Assembly: GCF_000378765.1 (NCBI RefSeq) | Contig: NZ_KB905343.1 | Coordinates: 466,630 to 530,629, forward strand | Reading direction: 5' to 3' | Source of the DNA: Psychroflexus tropicus DSM 15496 | Lineage (GTDB): Bacteria > Bacteroidota > Bacteroidia > Flavobacteriales > Flavobacteriaceae | Length of the DNA: 64,000 bases | Shown: piece by piece, positions 1-8,909 of the stretch | How positions within the stretch are numbered: position 1 is the first letter of the stretch | Layout of the letters: each line of letters starts with the position of its first letter | Notes under the pieces: generated by a model | What the model was told of the DNA's origin: nothing | The model's database searches: none | Seen by the model: the letters and a program-made list of their open reading frames with translations, nothing else | Made by a program: the position numbers and the translations under genes

Positions 1-64
1 AAATGATACGCTTATGTTACCTAGCGAATATTAATACAAATGATCCTTTGACGGTCTAATTTTT

Positions 65-96
65 AAAACACCTCTGGTATTCAGAGGTGTTTTTTT
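65..96 (+). terminator. Intrinsic terminator at the left edge
   Basis: A perfect 9-bp stem, ACACCTCTG (68-76) with CAGAGGTGT (82-90) around a GTATT loop, is followed by six T. It would end a plus-strand transcript entering from the left. Two short reading frames close just before it (stops at 32-34 and 57-59), so the tail of an upstream gene may lie in the first 60 bases, but which frame is real cannot be told. A second hairpin with the same GTATT loop follows at 108-122. Confidence 0.8.
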
Positions 97-107
97 ATCG
101 CTTGCTT

Positions 108-364
108 TCTGGTATTCAGAAAAATGCATTATCTTTAATTTGCTGAAAATTCAGCATTAAAATTTAATAGGGATATCTACTTTCCACTTTCGCCGATATC
201 CTTAAAGCGAGAACACTAACATTACGGAAAAATTAGTTTTCTAAACTGGCAATGGGTTGCTGATGTTAATCAGAAGCCCTATTGTATGGATTTTTGTCCC
301 CGTTGGGGACGAAAAGGAAAAGCAAGAGGGTAACACGCTGCGCGATGTTACGGATTCCTTTTCG
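108..364. other. Inverted-repeat-rich region, candidate oriT
   Basis: This non-coding stretch ahead of the mobilization genes holds a series of dyads: TTCTG/CAGAA (108-122), GCTGAA/TTCAGC (142-155), GGATATC/GATATCC (171-201), GTCCCC/GGGGAC (296-310), and a nested cruciform with outer arms CGAAAAGGAA (310-319) and TTCCTTTTCG (355-364) and inner arms GTAACA (330-335) and TGTTAC (346-351). In Bacteroidota mobile elements the transfer origin usually lies next to the mobilization genes, so oriT is a reasonable inference. The nick site cannot be placed by eye. No gene was found between 97 and 450. Confidence 0.45.
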
Positions 365-423
365 TATTTAAATGACTGATAATTAGTCTTTTATGAAACA
401 AGTAAAATTCTAAAACTCAGGAA

Positions 424-477
424 TTTGCGACAAATGCCTTCACAACTCCCATGTTTAGGGAAGTTTTTGCGACAAAT
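424..477. repeat. Direct repeat TTTGCGACAAAT around the bfmA start
   Basis: The 12-mer TTTGCGACAAAT occurs at 424-435 and again at 466-477, a 42-bp period (about four helical turns). The pair sits just ahead of the preferred bfmA start at 487. It could be an operator for the ribbon-helix-helix-like product, or accessory oriT binding sites. This is inference from position and spacing. Confidence 0.5.
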
Positions 478-486
478 CGGCGAGAT

Positions 487-843
487 ATGAACTCTTTTAC
501 TGGCATTAGATTTAAAAAGGATACGGCCAAACGCTTTCAAAACTTTTCACGTCAACACTTCAAATCTCACACTGAAGCTTTGGAAACTATGTTAGACTTT
601 TTCCAGGATAATGAGATCTCTCCTAAAGAAAAATTAGGTCCATCAGCTAAAACATTAGAGACTAAACTTTTGAAACGTATCAATGCGGTCATTGCCATTA
701 TGCGGGATATGGAAAAGAGTCAAACTAAACCTACTCTGGCCATGTTAGAATCTTTATTTCAGGCTGAAAATCAGCCTCATAAGCCTTCTAAGCCCACTTT
801 GATTGTAGAAAAGATAATAAAAGAAAAGAATAAAAATAATTAG
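487..843 (+). CDS. BfmA/BtgA-type mobilization accessory protein
   Basis: This is a small basic protein (118 aa from ATG 487; an upstream in-frame ATG at 451 would give 130 aa). The N-terminus, starting MNSFTGIRFKKDTAKRF, looks like a short DNA-binding segment of the BfmA/BtgA mobilization family of Bacteroides elements; a helical, charged C-terminal half follows. Such proteins bind oriT and assist the relaxase. The 487 start is preferred because the repeat TTTGCGACAAAT lies between 424 and 477 and the shorter product matches the family's usual beginning. The relaxase gene follows after 36 bp, and the coupling protein gene completes a mob operon. Confidence 0.75.
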   Translation: MNSFTGIRFKKDTAKRFQNFSRQHFKSHTEALETMLDFFQDNEISPKEKLGPSAKTLETKLLKRINAVIAIMRDMEKSQTKPTLAMLESLFQAENQPHKPSKPTLIVEKIIKEKNKNN

Positions 844-879
844 CTCAAATAGGCTTACTAATCTTTTAAACTTAGACAC

Positions 880-1932
880 ATGTACATAAGCATTACACCA
901 CAGAAATTAGGAGGTAGTTATTCTCAAAGCTCTGCAGATTTTGTGGCTTATCTTGAGAAGGAAAACCTAGACTTAACCACTGATACTTTAGTCAACGATG
1001 ACTCTAATCTAGAGTATTTCTTCAGTCAACATGAAGACCAGGTTTCTGCAGGTGAAGTCATCAAAGCCATTGACACAAACACGGCTAAACTCAAGAAAAC
1101 TGAGCCTAAATTCTATTCGATTACTGTAAGCCCTTCTAAGTATGAGCTAAAACGCTTACAGAATAATACAGAAGATTTAAAACGTTATACGCGTGAATTG
1201 ATGAAGGAATATGCGGCCTCCTTCCACCGAGAAATCAACGGACGACCCATCTATGTTGATGATATTAAATACTTCGCTAAAATTGAACATCAGCGTCGAT
1301 TTAAAGGGACGGATTGGCAGATCAAAGAAAATCAACCCTATGCTTCTCAAATTCTTGAGCTAAAAACTGAGCTAAGGCAAATTGAAGAGGGGAGGAGGGA
1401 AGGCGATCTAAAGACTTTAAAACGTAAAATAGCGGATTTAGAACACCAAGCTCCACATCAGCAAAACGGTAAGCGCATTGTTCAAGGTATGCTCAAAGCT
1501 GGTGATCAGAGCCACATCCACATCATCGTCAGCCGAAAAGATGACTCCAACTCCTATAGTCTTTCTCCTGGAAGCAAGCATAAAGCTTCTGTTGTAAAAA
1601 TGCACGGGAAACAAATTAAACGCGGCTTTGATCGTGATAGGTTTTATGAACGTGCTGAAAAAACCTTTGACCGACTCTTTGCTTATCAACGTAACTATGT
1701 AGAAACCTACAGAGCAAAAAAGGATTTCATTCAGTCTCCTCATATTTATTTTGCTTCTCTGATGAAACTGCCTAGTAATGAAAAAGCAATGGCATTTAAA
1801 CTAATGCGAGAAAGGGGAGTTCCAACACTTCCCAATATTCCAACAAGCAAGGCACAACTAGCACTACGAATTTTTAAACGCTTAAAACGAGGTGCCGAGT
1901 TAGCTATTAAATCAAGTTCTATAGGCATCTAA
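880..1932 (+). CDS. Relaxase/mobilization protein (BfmB-like, DUF5712 type)
   Basis: A 350-aa protein beginning MYISITPQKLGGSYSQSSADF, the typical start of Bacteroidota mobilization proteins placed in DUF5712. It would nick oriT and stay bound to the transferred strand. The metal-binding relaxase motif is visible as HIHIIVSR (His212 and His214). A charged helical segment lies around residues 160-195, and the C-terminus is rich in Lys and Arg. It lies between the BfmA-like gene and the coupling ATPase (5-bp gap), so the three probably form one operon. The family is known, but the catalytic tyrosine was not identified by eye. Confidence 0.8.
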   Translation: MYISITPQKLGGSYSQSSADFVAYLEKENLDLTTDTLVNDDSNLEYFFSQHEDQVSAGEVIKAIDTNTAKLKKTEPKFYSITVSPSKYELKRLQNNTEDLKRYTRELMKEYAASFHREINGRPIYVDDIKYFAKIEHQRRFKGTDWQIKENQPYASQILELKTELRQIEEGRREGDLKTLKRKIADLEHQAPHQQNGKRIVQGMLKAGDQSHIHIIVSRKDDSNSYSLSPGSKHKASVVKMHGKQIKRGFDRDRFYERAEKTFDRLFAYQRNYVETYRAKKDFIQSPHIYFASLMKLPSNEKAMAFKLMRERGVPTLPNIPTSKAQLALRIFKRLKRGAELAIKSSSIGI

Positions 1933-1937
1933 ATCAA

Positions 1938-3509
1938 ATGGAAAATTTAATGTCAATACTTATATTCATTGCATTAACTAGTGCTGTTTTCTATGTGATG
2001 TATCGCCTCTCTAACTATGCTTTTCTGATTAATTGTATGTTGATTATTTTAATCTTAGCTTATCTGTCAAATGACCAGCCATGGGTGGTAATACTTCTCT
2101 ATATAGTCTGTCCACTTTTATTGATCAATACAGTTTGTTATGTCTTTTTACATAAGGAAACTCCTTCTAGTTCTACAGAGAAAAAATATCAAGTTCGTTT
2201 TAATACCGTTAAAGGAACATTTAAGCTAGATAATATAAAGCGGGGAGCTTCTATTATTGGCTCTGCTGGTAGTGGTAAAACTGAAAGTGCGGTATATGGC
2301 TTATTAAAACATTTCCAGACCCACGGCTTTTGTGGTATCATTCACGATTATAAAGATTTTGAATTAACCGAAATGGCTTATCCCCTTTTTAAGCATGGTC
2401 ACATTCCATTTAAAATTATTTCATTCGATACCATCAATCATAGAGTTAATCCCATTGCTCCGCGTTATTTGGAGAATGAAGAGAGCGTTAATGAAGTATC
2501 AAGGGTGTTGATCGAAAATCTCTTGGAACAACGAGAATCGGGGACCACAGGGACGACTAAATTCTTTAATGACGCTGCTGAAGGTTTGATTGGTGGATTG
2601 ATTTGGAAGCTTAAATCAGATTATCCTCAATTCTGTACACTGCCTCATCTCATTGCGATCTATCAATACCTCGATACCGATAGCTTAGTACAGTTTCTGA
2701 AAACCAATACAACCTCAAGAGCAATGGCTGATGCGTTTATCAGTGGCAAGGATTCAGAACGCCAAACGGCTGGTGTTAAAAGTACCCTGGCCAACGCCCT
2801 CAAGCGTATTAGCACTCAACGTATTTTTTTGACCTTGTCTGCTGATGAAGTGCCACTAAACATCAATAATGAAGCGAATCCTGCCATCATCTCCATTGTT
2901 AATAATCCCAAGTTTGAAACCTCTTATTCTCCTGTGATTGCAACCCTAGTGCATACCATCACTAAACAAATGAGTGTACGTCACTCAAAGCCATCTTTTT
3001 TAATGATGGAGGAGGCCCCGACCCTTCGTTTACTGAATATGCATCGCATTCCAGCGACGCTTAGGAGTTATAATATCTCAACGGTATACGTGATGCAGGA
3101 CAAAATCCAAAACGATATGATGTACGGAGATAAGGCTAGTAAGGCCATTTTAAGTAATTTGTCCTACCAATTTTTTGGTAAAGTTAATGATCCAGATACG
3201 GCCAAATACTATGAGCGCTTTTTTGAAATCATTAAAGATCCCACCAAAAGTGTAAGCAGAGGTCATAATCTTGATTTTGACACTAGAGTGACTACAGGTG
3301 AAAAGGAAATTCCAAAAATCCGAGCGGATGTATTTTTTAGATTGAAACAAGGCGAATTCATAACCTATGCCGATGGAATAGATAAGAAAGTACACTTTAA
3401 GTTGCCTACAATAAAAAGAGAACTACCATCCTCTAAACAGTTTTCTGAGTCTGACCTTGAACTTAATTTTGAGAGGATCTATACTGAGGCTAGATCAATC
3501 TTTGAATAA
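1938..3509 (+). CDS. Type IV coupling protein (VirD4/TraG-type ATPase, MobC-like)
   Basis: A 523-aa membrane ATPase that would deliver the relaxase-DNA complex to the mating channel. Two or three hydrophobic helices occupy residues 3-75. Walker A is GSAGSGKTES at about 108-117. A Walker B-like stretch, SFLMMEEAPT, lies at about 352-361. The family role is established: a hexameric pump at the inner membrane. The gene starts 5 bp after the relaxase stop, suggesting co-transcription. No transcription terminator was recognised after it; the next 530 bp are non-coding or decayed. Confidence 0.85.
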   Translation: MENLMSILIFIALTSAVFYVMYRLSNYAFLINCMLIILILAYLSNDQPWVVILLYIVCPLLLINTVCYVFLHKETPSSSTEKKYQVRFNTVKGTFKLDNIKRGASIIGSAGSGKTESAVYGLLKHFQTHGFCGIIHDYKDFELTEMAYPLFKHGHIPFKIISFDTINHRVNPIAPRYLENEESVNEVSRVLIENLLEQRESGTTGTTKFFNDAAEGLIGGLIWKLKSDYPQFCTLPHLIAIYQYLDTDSLVQFLKTNTTSRAMADAFISGKDSERQTAGVKSTLANALKRISTQRIFLTLSADEVPLNINNEANPAIISIVNNPKFETSYSPVIATLVHTITKQMSVRHSKPSFLMMEEAPTLRLLNMHRIPATLRSYNISTVYVMQDKIQNDMMYGDKASKAILSNLSYQFFGKVNDPDTAKYYERFFEIIKDPTKSVSRGHNLDFDTRVTTGEKEIPKIRADVFFRLKQGEFITYADGIDKKVHFKLPTIKRELPSSKQFSESDLELNFERIYTEARSIFE

Positions 3510-3675
3510 CCGTTTATATAGTTTAATAAACAGTTATATCAAATACGTAAAAATCCTTAACCTATTATACATACTTAATTATTCGACCCCCAGAGTTTTT
3601 ATAATAGTGCTATTTAATACACTATCATATATTTTAATCTATGACTGGTCTTGAAAAAGAAACCTATAAAGTGTA

Positions 3676-3900
3676 TTAAGAAACACTTTTGGATGTATTT
3701 ATCATTAAATAACGTATATCGATGTCCGAAAGAGCATCATAATGCACTTCAATAGAGTTATAAATCAGCATAAACCAAGGAGAGAAACCCTTAAAGAGTA
3801 ACAAAATACTTTCGTAATATTTAGATGGTTAAAAATCGTTCAGGTATTTCATCAGCTTGTTATAGCGGGCCTAGAGGATCACAAGCGCTTTGTCAGACAT
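3676..3900 (-). pseudogene. Possible decayed reading frame with two in-frame stops
   Basis: The interval 3510-4041 has no intact gene. On the minus strand, one frame from an ATG at 3900 to a stop at 3676 gives 75 codons with only two internal stops (codons 10 and 24). Its second half, 50 codons from PSKYYESILLLF onward, is uninterrupted and protein-like in composition. This could be the remnant of a small gene lost between the mob operon and the Fic gene. I do not recognise the family, and chance is possible in AT-rich DNA. Confidence 0.2.
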
Positions 3901-4031
3901 GTTTGGGGATTTAAGGGACAGTTCTTTACATTTAAAGGATCTGGTATAGATTTATGGCTTTGAAATCAATTAATTCAGAAATAAAAGAAAAAAATAACAA
4001 GAGTAAATTTTACTTCTAAGTTTTAAACAAA

Positions 4032-4054
4032 GGTAAATTTAATGTATATTTACC
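4032..4054. promoter_or_regulatory. Inverted repeat ahead of the Fic gene
   Basis: GGTAAAT (4032-4038) and ATTTACC (4048-4054) form a perfect 7-bp dyad with a 9-bp spacer. It covers an upstream ATG at 4042, which argues that the Fic protein starts at the next ATG (4096) and that the dyad is a promoter operator. No regulator can be assigned. Confidence 0.45.
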
Positions 4055-4095
4055 CTCGTTTTAATCACACGAGTACTAATTACCTATATTTTAAA

Positions 4096-5181
4096 ATGAA
4101 AGATTTTAATAAAAGTATACCCTATAATAACTTACCAATGCTACCTCCTAATGCGATCTTAGAAACCACTAGGGTATTACGTAAAACCATCGAAGCGAGT
4201 AGAGCTTTAGCTCAACTTAATGGTATGTTAACTAACTTGCCAAACCCTACATTATTTTTAGATACGATTCATTTACAGGAAGCAAAAGCTAGTTCTGAAA
4301 TAGAGAATATCATTACAACTAATGATGATTTATATAAAAGTTTAGTTGCTGATAAAAAATTTGAGAATTCTGCAACTAAAGAAGTTATCAGTTATAAAGA
4401 AGCGCTTTGGAGAGGATTAAAACTCATTGAAGACCGACCTTTTATTTCAACCAATCTATGTATTGAAATTGTACAAACCATCAAAAAAAATACGGCTGGT
4501 ATTAGAGCAACTCCTGGTACATCCCTAAAAAATATCAAAGGAGAAATTATTTATACTCCTCCAACTGGTGAAGCCGTAATTAGAGAAAAATTAGCCAATC
4601 TTGAGACTTTTGTAAACGGTGAAGATGAAATAGATCCATTGATCAAAATGGCTATTATGCATTATCAATTTGAAGCCATACATCCATTTAGTGATGGCAA
4701 TGGCAGAACAGGGCGAATCTTATTATTACTTTATTTGAAGCTCAAAAATTTACTAGACTCACCTGCTATTTATTTAAGTGATTTCATTATCAGGAACAAA
4801 GCAGACTATTATAAAAAATTACGAAAAGTTACCGAAAACAAAGATTGGGAAGGGTGGATACTTTATATGCTTGAAATGGTAGAGTATACTGCTAATAAAG
4901 GATTAGAACGCCTAAAAGATGTCACTAGATTGATGCAGGAAATGACTGCAGAGATTAAAGAAAAATTACCTAAGGTATATTCTAAAGAGCTTGTTGAAAT
5001 ACTTTTTCGATTACCCTATACCAAAAGAAAGTTTTTAATAGACGCCGAACTAGGTACGCCAAAAACTGTGGGGAATTATCTCATGGATTTAGAAAATGCT
5101 GGGTTTTTAATTTCTGAAAAGGTGGGTAAAGAAAAACTTTATCTCAATCATAGATTAATGGCTATTTTGGAAACTTCATAA
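4096..5181 (+). CDS. Fic domain AMP-transferase with N-terminal inhibitory helix
   Basis: A cytosolic Fic protein of 361 aa from ATG 4096 (379 aa from ATG 4042). The catalytic loop is a full match to HxFxxGNGRxxR: HPFSDGNGRTGR, encoded at about 4681-4716. The N-terminal segment contains SSEIEN at about residues 66-71, matching the [S/T]xxxE[G/N] inhibitory helix of class II Fic proteins, so the enzyme should be self-restrained. Fic proteins usually transfer AMP to hydroxyl side chains of target proteins. The C-terminal region has a winged-helix-like ending (TPKTVGNYLMDLENAGFL). The gene is a single unit between the mob genes and hipBA; no separate antitoxin was seen. Confidence 0.9.
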   Translation: MKDFNKSIPYNNLPMLPPNAILETTRVLRKTIEASRALAQLNGMLTNLPNPTLFLDTIHLQEAKASSEIENIITTNDDLYKSLVADKKFENSATKEVISYKEALWRGLKLIEDRPFISTNLCIEIVQTIKKNTAGIRATPGTSLKNIKGEIIYTPPTGEAVIREKLANLETFVNGEDEIDPLIKMAIMHYQFEAIHPFSDGNGRTGRILLLLYLKLKNLLDSPAIYLSDFIIRNKADYYKKLRKVTENKDWEGWILYMLEMVEYTANKGLERLKDVTRLMQEMTAEIKEKLPKVYSKELVEILFRLPYTKRKFLIDAELGTPKTVGNYLMDLENAGFLISEKVGKEKLYLNHRLMAILETS

Positions 5182-5383
5182 GTTGAACTGAAACAAACAC
5201 TTAAAACTATTTCTGAGATTAATTTTTACCGGCCTCAATTTAAACCTATGGTTTGCTTAAACATATCTTACTAAGTAAGTGGATAGGAATTCACTAATCA
5301 TTAAATCAAAAATTTTGATATTTAGAAGTGTGATTTGTAAAGCGAAAAAATTTTAATTTAAAAGATATGGTAGTGAGATAAAA

Positions 5384-5443
5384 TTGTGTATTATAATAAA
5401 CATTTTAGGTTTTTTTCTTATATTTGTGTATTATAATAAACAT
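5384..5443 (+). promoter_or_regulatory. hipBA promoter with twin operators
   Basis: The 20-mer TTGTGTATTATAATAAACAT is repeated exactly at 5384-5403 and 5424-5443, a 40-bp period. Each copy has the perfect palindrome TATTATAATA at its centre. TATATTTG at 5419-5426 matches the Bacteroidota -7 box TAnnTTTG and overlaps the downstream copy, so a bound repressor would block RNA polymerase. AAGG at 5444-5447 just ahead of ATG 5448 may serve as a ribosome binding site. The layout fits autoregulation by the HipB-like protein. Confidence 0.75.
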
Positions 5444-5447
5444 AAGG

Positions 5448-5711
5448 ATGATAGACGCAGTGACTATAAAGGAGGTAAAACTACAGCTTGGTGAGCTTTG
5501 TAAGCAGAAAAGACAAAGTTACGACATGTCTCAGCAAGACTTGGCCGAAGCGCTGGAATTATCAAGATATACCGTACAGAAATTCGAAAATGGTAAAAAT
5601 GCCACCCTAGATACCGTCTTAAAAATCGTCAACCATTTTGATTTATTAGGGAATTTATACCAGGCCCTTAAAGACTTAGAAAAGAGTAACGACATAAATT
5701 CATTGTATTAA
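5448..5711 (+). CDS. hipB: HipB-like XRE-family antitoxin and repressor
   Basis: An 87-aa helix-turn-helix protein. The HTH reads MSQQDLAEALELSRYTVQKF near residues 27-46. An upstream in-frame TTG at 5424 lies inside the operator and promoter and is not a credible start; ATG 5448 with AAGG ahead is preferred. The stop is followed after 1 bp by hipA. In this family the antitoxin neutralises the HipA kinase and represses the operon by binding palindromic sites, which matches the twin palindromes upstream. Confidence 0.88.
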   Translation: MIDAVTIKEVKLQLGELCKQKRQSYDMSQQDLAEALELSRYTVQKFENGKNATLDTVLKIVNHFDLLGNLYQALKDLEKSNDINSLY

Positions 5712-5712
5712 G

Positions 5713-6978
5713 ATGGCTAAAAATAAAATCATAGACGTTATTTTGTTTGGTCAGGAAATAGGCAAAGTGGGTTATGATATAGATAAACAGGCTTCTTATT
5801 TTCAATACAATCCGGCCTATTTGGAGTCCAATCAATACTCCAAAATATTCCCTTACATATTTAAACGAATAAAACCAGTTCAGGTATTTAATCAATTTGA
5901 AGGAGAAACCTTCAGAGGACTGCCGCCAATGATTGCTGACTCTCTGCCGGACATGTTTGGAAATATTATTTTTAAAGAATGGTTTGAAGCCAAAAATAAA
6001 GCGCTCAGGAAAATTACGCCTTTGGAACAGCTGACTTATGTAGCCAATAGGGGAATGGGGGCGATCGAATACCAGCCATCGGCAAAAATCCCAAAAACAT
6101 CAACGATTCATATCGATGAGATCGTGGAGGTCTTAAAAAAAGTGTTGGATGTAAAAAATGATACGACTGCAGAAGCTTTAAATGATGCAGCCCTTTTAAA
6201 TATTTTCAAGATAGGAACTTCGGCTGGGGGTGCACGGCCCAAAATATTGATTTCAGAACATAAAGAAACGGGGAAAATAATTCCTGGAGATCTAGAGTAT
6301 TCAGACGCATACAACCATTACCTGGTCAAGTTATCTATGAATGAAGACTGGGGCTACAACAAAGAAAAAGTAGAATATGCATACTACCTCATGGCTCAGG
6401 AAGTAGGGATAAACATGATGCCCTCAAAGTTAATAGATAATAAACACTTCGCCACCTTACGTTACGATAGGCAAAATGGAGAAAAACGTCATGTACTCAC
6501 CGTATCTGGCCTCACGGGCTGGGATTTTAAAAAGCCAGAGAACAGTAACTATGAAAATGTATTTAGGTTAGCTTTAGATTTAAAAGTATCTCATAAAGAC
6601 ATTATCGAGCTGTTCAGGCGTATGGTGTTCAATGTGATCTATTATAACATAGATGATCATTTGAAAAACCATTCATTTATCTATAATAAACAAACGAACA
6701 ACTGGTCCTTATCTCCGGCATACGACATTACTTATCCGTTAAATATTAACGCCAATTACACCAATATTTCCAGGGCCTTAGCAATTAATGATAAGAGAGC
6801 AGACATCACCCTTGAAGATGTGCTGACCATAGCAGAAGCCTATGCCATCAAAAATCCAAAAGCTATTATTAGTGATGTACAAAAAGCAAGGCGAAATTGG
6901 TTCGATATGACCAACCAATTAGATATTCCACAAAAAATAGCTTCGTCTATAAATAAAGAATTTAAAGATCTTATTTAA
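5713..6978 (+). CDS. hipA: HipA-family serine/threonine kinase toxin
   Basis: A 421-aa HipA-type kinase with the N-terminal 'couple' domain (about 1-105) and the kinase core after it. The Gly-rich segment GTSAGGARPK lies at about 168-177. The catalytic loop NIDDHLKNHSF lies near 312-322, and the metal-binding Asp is in SPAYDITYP just after. The length is near that of E. coli HipA (about 440 aa). HipA enzymes phosphorylate targets such as aminoacyl-tRNA synthetases and cause growth arrest; the target here is unknown. The gene is coupled to hipB, and a bidirectional-type terminator follows. Confidence 0.93.
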   Translation: MAKNKIIDVILFGQEIGKVGYDIDKQASYFQYNPAYLESNQYSKIFPYIFKRIKPVQVFNQFEGETFRGLPPMIADSLPDMFGNIIFKEWFEAKNKALRKITPLEQLTYVANRGMGAIEYQPSAKIPKTSTIHIDEIVEVLKKVLDVKNDTTAEALNDAALLNIFKIGTSAGGARPKILISEHKETGKIIPGDLEYSDAYNHYLVKLSMNEDWGYNKEKVEYAYYLMAQEVGINMMPSKLIDNKHFATLRYDRQNGEKRHVLTVSGLTGWDFKKPENSNYENVFRLALDLKVSHKDIIELFRRMVFNVIYYNIDDHLKNHSFIYNKQTNNWSLSPAYDITYPLNINANYTNISRALAINDKRADITLEDVLTIAEAYAIKNPKAIISDVQKARRNWFDMTNQLDIPQKIASSINKEFKDLI

Positions 6979-6993
6979 AATAGATGGTTAAAT

Positions 6994-7030
6994 AAGCCCA
7001 AAAAGCCCATAAAAGGGCTTTTGGCTTTTT
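6994..7030. terminator. Terminator between convergent hipA and traN
   Basis: An imperfect but long stem, AAGCCCAAAAAGCCC (6995-7009) with GGGCTTTTGGCTT (7015-7027), is followed by a T run. The A-rich left flank means it could also work for the minus-strand tra operon. Confidence 0.75.
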
Positions 7031-7076
7031 TGCAAAGATAGTTTATGGTAAATACTAAGGAAAAACTCCTGTAGTC

Positions 7077-7931
7077 TTAATTCGGGTTATTGATAAATCG
7101 ATGTGATATATTCACTTTCAAATTTCTCTCACCATAACGTTCGTTGAGTTCCAAAACGGCTCTGCGATCCTTTCCTAATGAGAATTTAGGAAGGACGTAA
7201 ATTAACTTTACCGTTTCATTGGCCTCTACTTTTGAAGGTAAATTATATTTAAAAACGGGTTCTTTGTACAAGTCCTGCAAGGATTTCTTTTTCCCTTTTT
7301 TTCTGGTTTCTACAGAAAATCTTAGGAAATTAAGATCATAATCCAGGCTGGATTTATTTTTGATCTCAATTACAAAGTAGAGTTCTTCTTGATCAAAAAC
7401 AATGTTCTCAACCTTTAATACGATATCTTGTTTTCGATTCCTGATTCTACCAATTCTTTGATTTCTTTTGATCAGATAGGAGCTGAAATACCTATAGTAA
7501 TAGCTTCGATTGTTCAATTGATCTACTTTCTTTTTTTCAGTAACCCTGCTTAGATCTGCTGAGGCTTCATGACCAATACTGCTAGAAGGTGGAATAAAGT
7601 AATTGAGTTTATCAAGCTCTTTCCTGTATTTAATAACATAGGAAAATACTGTACCATCGTTATTCACCACTAGTAGATTACTCTCCTTTCCTGGTTTCGC
7701 TTGTAGTAATCCAAAATATTGGCCCTTCTCGCGATTGTAAGTAAAGACAAAATTTTCTGAACCTGTTATTCCTTGACGAATAGGATCCGGAAAGAATAAA
7801 GCGACGTTTTTGGTATCGTTGGCATAAATGGTGTCAAGCATATTAAGGCTGTGATTAGTCTGAGATAAGCCGTGCTTTGACAGTATGATGAAAAAAATGG
7901 TTAACGCTGTAGTGATGATTTTAGTTTTCAT
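7077..7931 (-). CDS. traN: Conjugative transposon protein TraN (DUF4138)
   Basis: A 284-aa exported protein with a signal peptide ending near SKHGLSQ, so probably periplasmic or outer-membrane-associated. The sequence pattern is that of the TraN/DUF4138 family of Bacteroidota conjugative elements: an early segment on a small beta fold, then KVENIVFDQEELYFVIEIKN. By position and family it corresponds to the VirB9-like outer part of the mating channel. It is the last gene of the tra operon and lies 19 bp downstream of traM. Confidence 0.85.
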   Translation of the reverse strand: MKTKIITTALTIFFIILSKHGLSQTNHSLNMLDTIYANDTKNVALFFPDPIRQGITGSENFVFTYNREKGQYFGLLQAKPGKESNLLVVNNDGTVFSYVIKYRKELDKLNYFIPPSSSIGHEASADLSRVTEKKKVDQLNNRSYYYRYFSSYLIKRNQRIGRIRNRKQDIVLKVENIVFDQEELYFVIEIKNKSSLDYDLNFLRFSVETRKKGKKKSLQDLYKEPVFKYNLPSKVEANETVKLIYVLPKFSLGKDRRAVLELNERYGERNLKVNISHRFINNPN

Positions 7932-7950
7932 GGGTAAGTGTTTTAGTGAT

Positions 7951-8880
7951 TTATAATTCAGGTTTTAGTAAGACTTCATAGTTATTGAGAACTGTAACTT
8001 TTACATTTCGATTATTGCGTTGAAATATGTTTTTAAACCCACTGACTTGTGGCATTCCGGCAATGTTGATATCATCCACCATATCTCCAATAACTTCTGT
8101 CGATAATTGAGCTCTAAAATTATTTTCTACATAAATTCCTTCACTCCCGTCTTCAAGATCAAAGGCCTTGAGCTCTACAGGATGATTCATGATGCTTTGA
8201 ATTTCAATTAGCACTCTATTCGGCTGAAAACTTATAAAACCATAAACAGGGGTATTTCTGGGGATGTATTTATTCTGTATGGTCATAGCCTTAGTCAAGC
8301 GCATTCTTAAACGTGAGTTTGCTTTTACGACTTGATTTCCGTCAACAACTGCATGAAGAATAGGATCTGTTTTATCCAGAAATATGAGGTCTTTGGCTTT
8401 AGGATTTGAAGCAAAGAATAATTGGTGTTCCAACCCCATTTCTTTGGCTTCTGTTTTAAGCTGTTCCTTGAGACCCACTGAGTCAATTTCAATTTGACTA
8501 GGGTTTTCAGACTTTTGTTTTCCTAGATTCTGATAGTTAACATTAGAATATCGACTCCTCTCAACATTAGTGATACTATCCAGGAGTCGATCTTTTTGAA
8601 GGTTGGCTAAATTAGAATTGTAAAACCCAAGAGAATCGATTAGGTTTTCATCGTATACACTTGGTGCATTCGTCTCTCTTTCCTCTTTTATGTCATCAAT
8701 GGCATCCAGTTTGGAATTGTATTCTTTTTGCTCCTCTTTTAATTCTGGGACAGCTGTCTCTTTAAGATTTAATTCTTGAGATTCATCTTCTCCTATAACT
8801 AAAAAGGAATAGGAAATGATGAAAATGACGACTGTCATTAGAACAGCTGTAAACACAATTTTGTTTTTTTCTATTTTCAT
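7951..8880 (-). CDS. traM: Conjugative transposon protein TraM (VirB10-like)
   Basis: A 309-aa inner-membrane protein with one transmembrane helix near residues 9-28. A long charged, coiled-coil-prone linker runs to about 165, followed by a C-terminal domain (about 190-309) with NKYIPRNTPVYGFISF, typical of TraM. Family knowledge places it as the VirB10-like scaffold bridging inner and outer membranes. It lies between traK and traN in the same order as in other Bacteroidota elements; no traL was seen between traK and traM. Confidence 0.87.
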   Translation of the reverse strand: MKIEKNKIVFTAVLMTVVIFIISYSFLVIGEDESQELNLKETAVPELKEEQKEYNSKLDAIDDIKEERETNAPSVYDENLIDSLGFYNSNLANLQKDRLLDSITNVERSRYSNVNYQNLGKQKSENPSQIEIDSVGLKEQLKTEAKEMGLEHQLFFASNPKAKDLIFLDKTDPILHAVVDGNQVVKANSRLRMRLTKAMTIQNKYIPRNTPVYGFISFQPNRVLIEIQSIMNHPVELKAFDLEDGSEGIYVENNFRAQLSTEVIGDMVDDINIAGMPQVSGFKNIFQRNNRNVKVTVLNNYEVLLKPEL

Positions 8881-8909
8881 TGTTCTTGATTTTAGAGTTA
8901 TATAATATT

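Noticed and set aside
3457-3654. 65-codon plus-strand frame overlapping the 3' end of the coupling-protein gene
   Set aside because: It begins inside the coupling-protein gene in another frame, has AT-driven Leu/Ile/Tyr composition and no recognisable domain or ribosome binding site.
5424-5447. Upstream TTG start for the hipB gene
   Set aside because: The extension is encoded by the operator repeat and the -7 box; ATG 5448 has AAGG just ahead.
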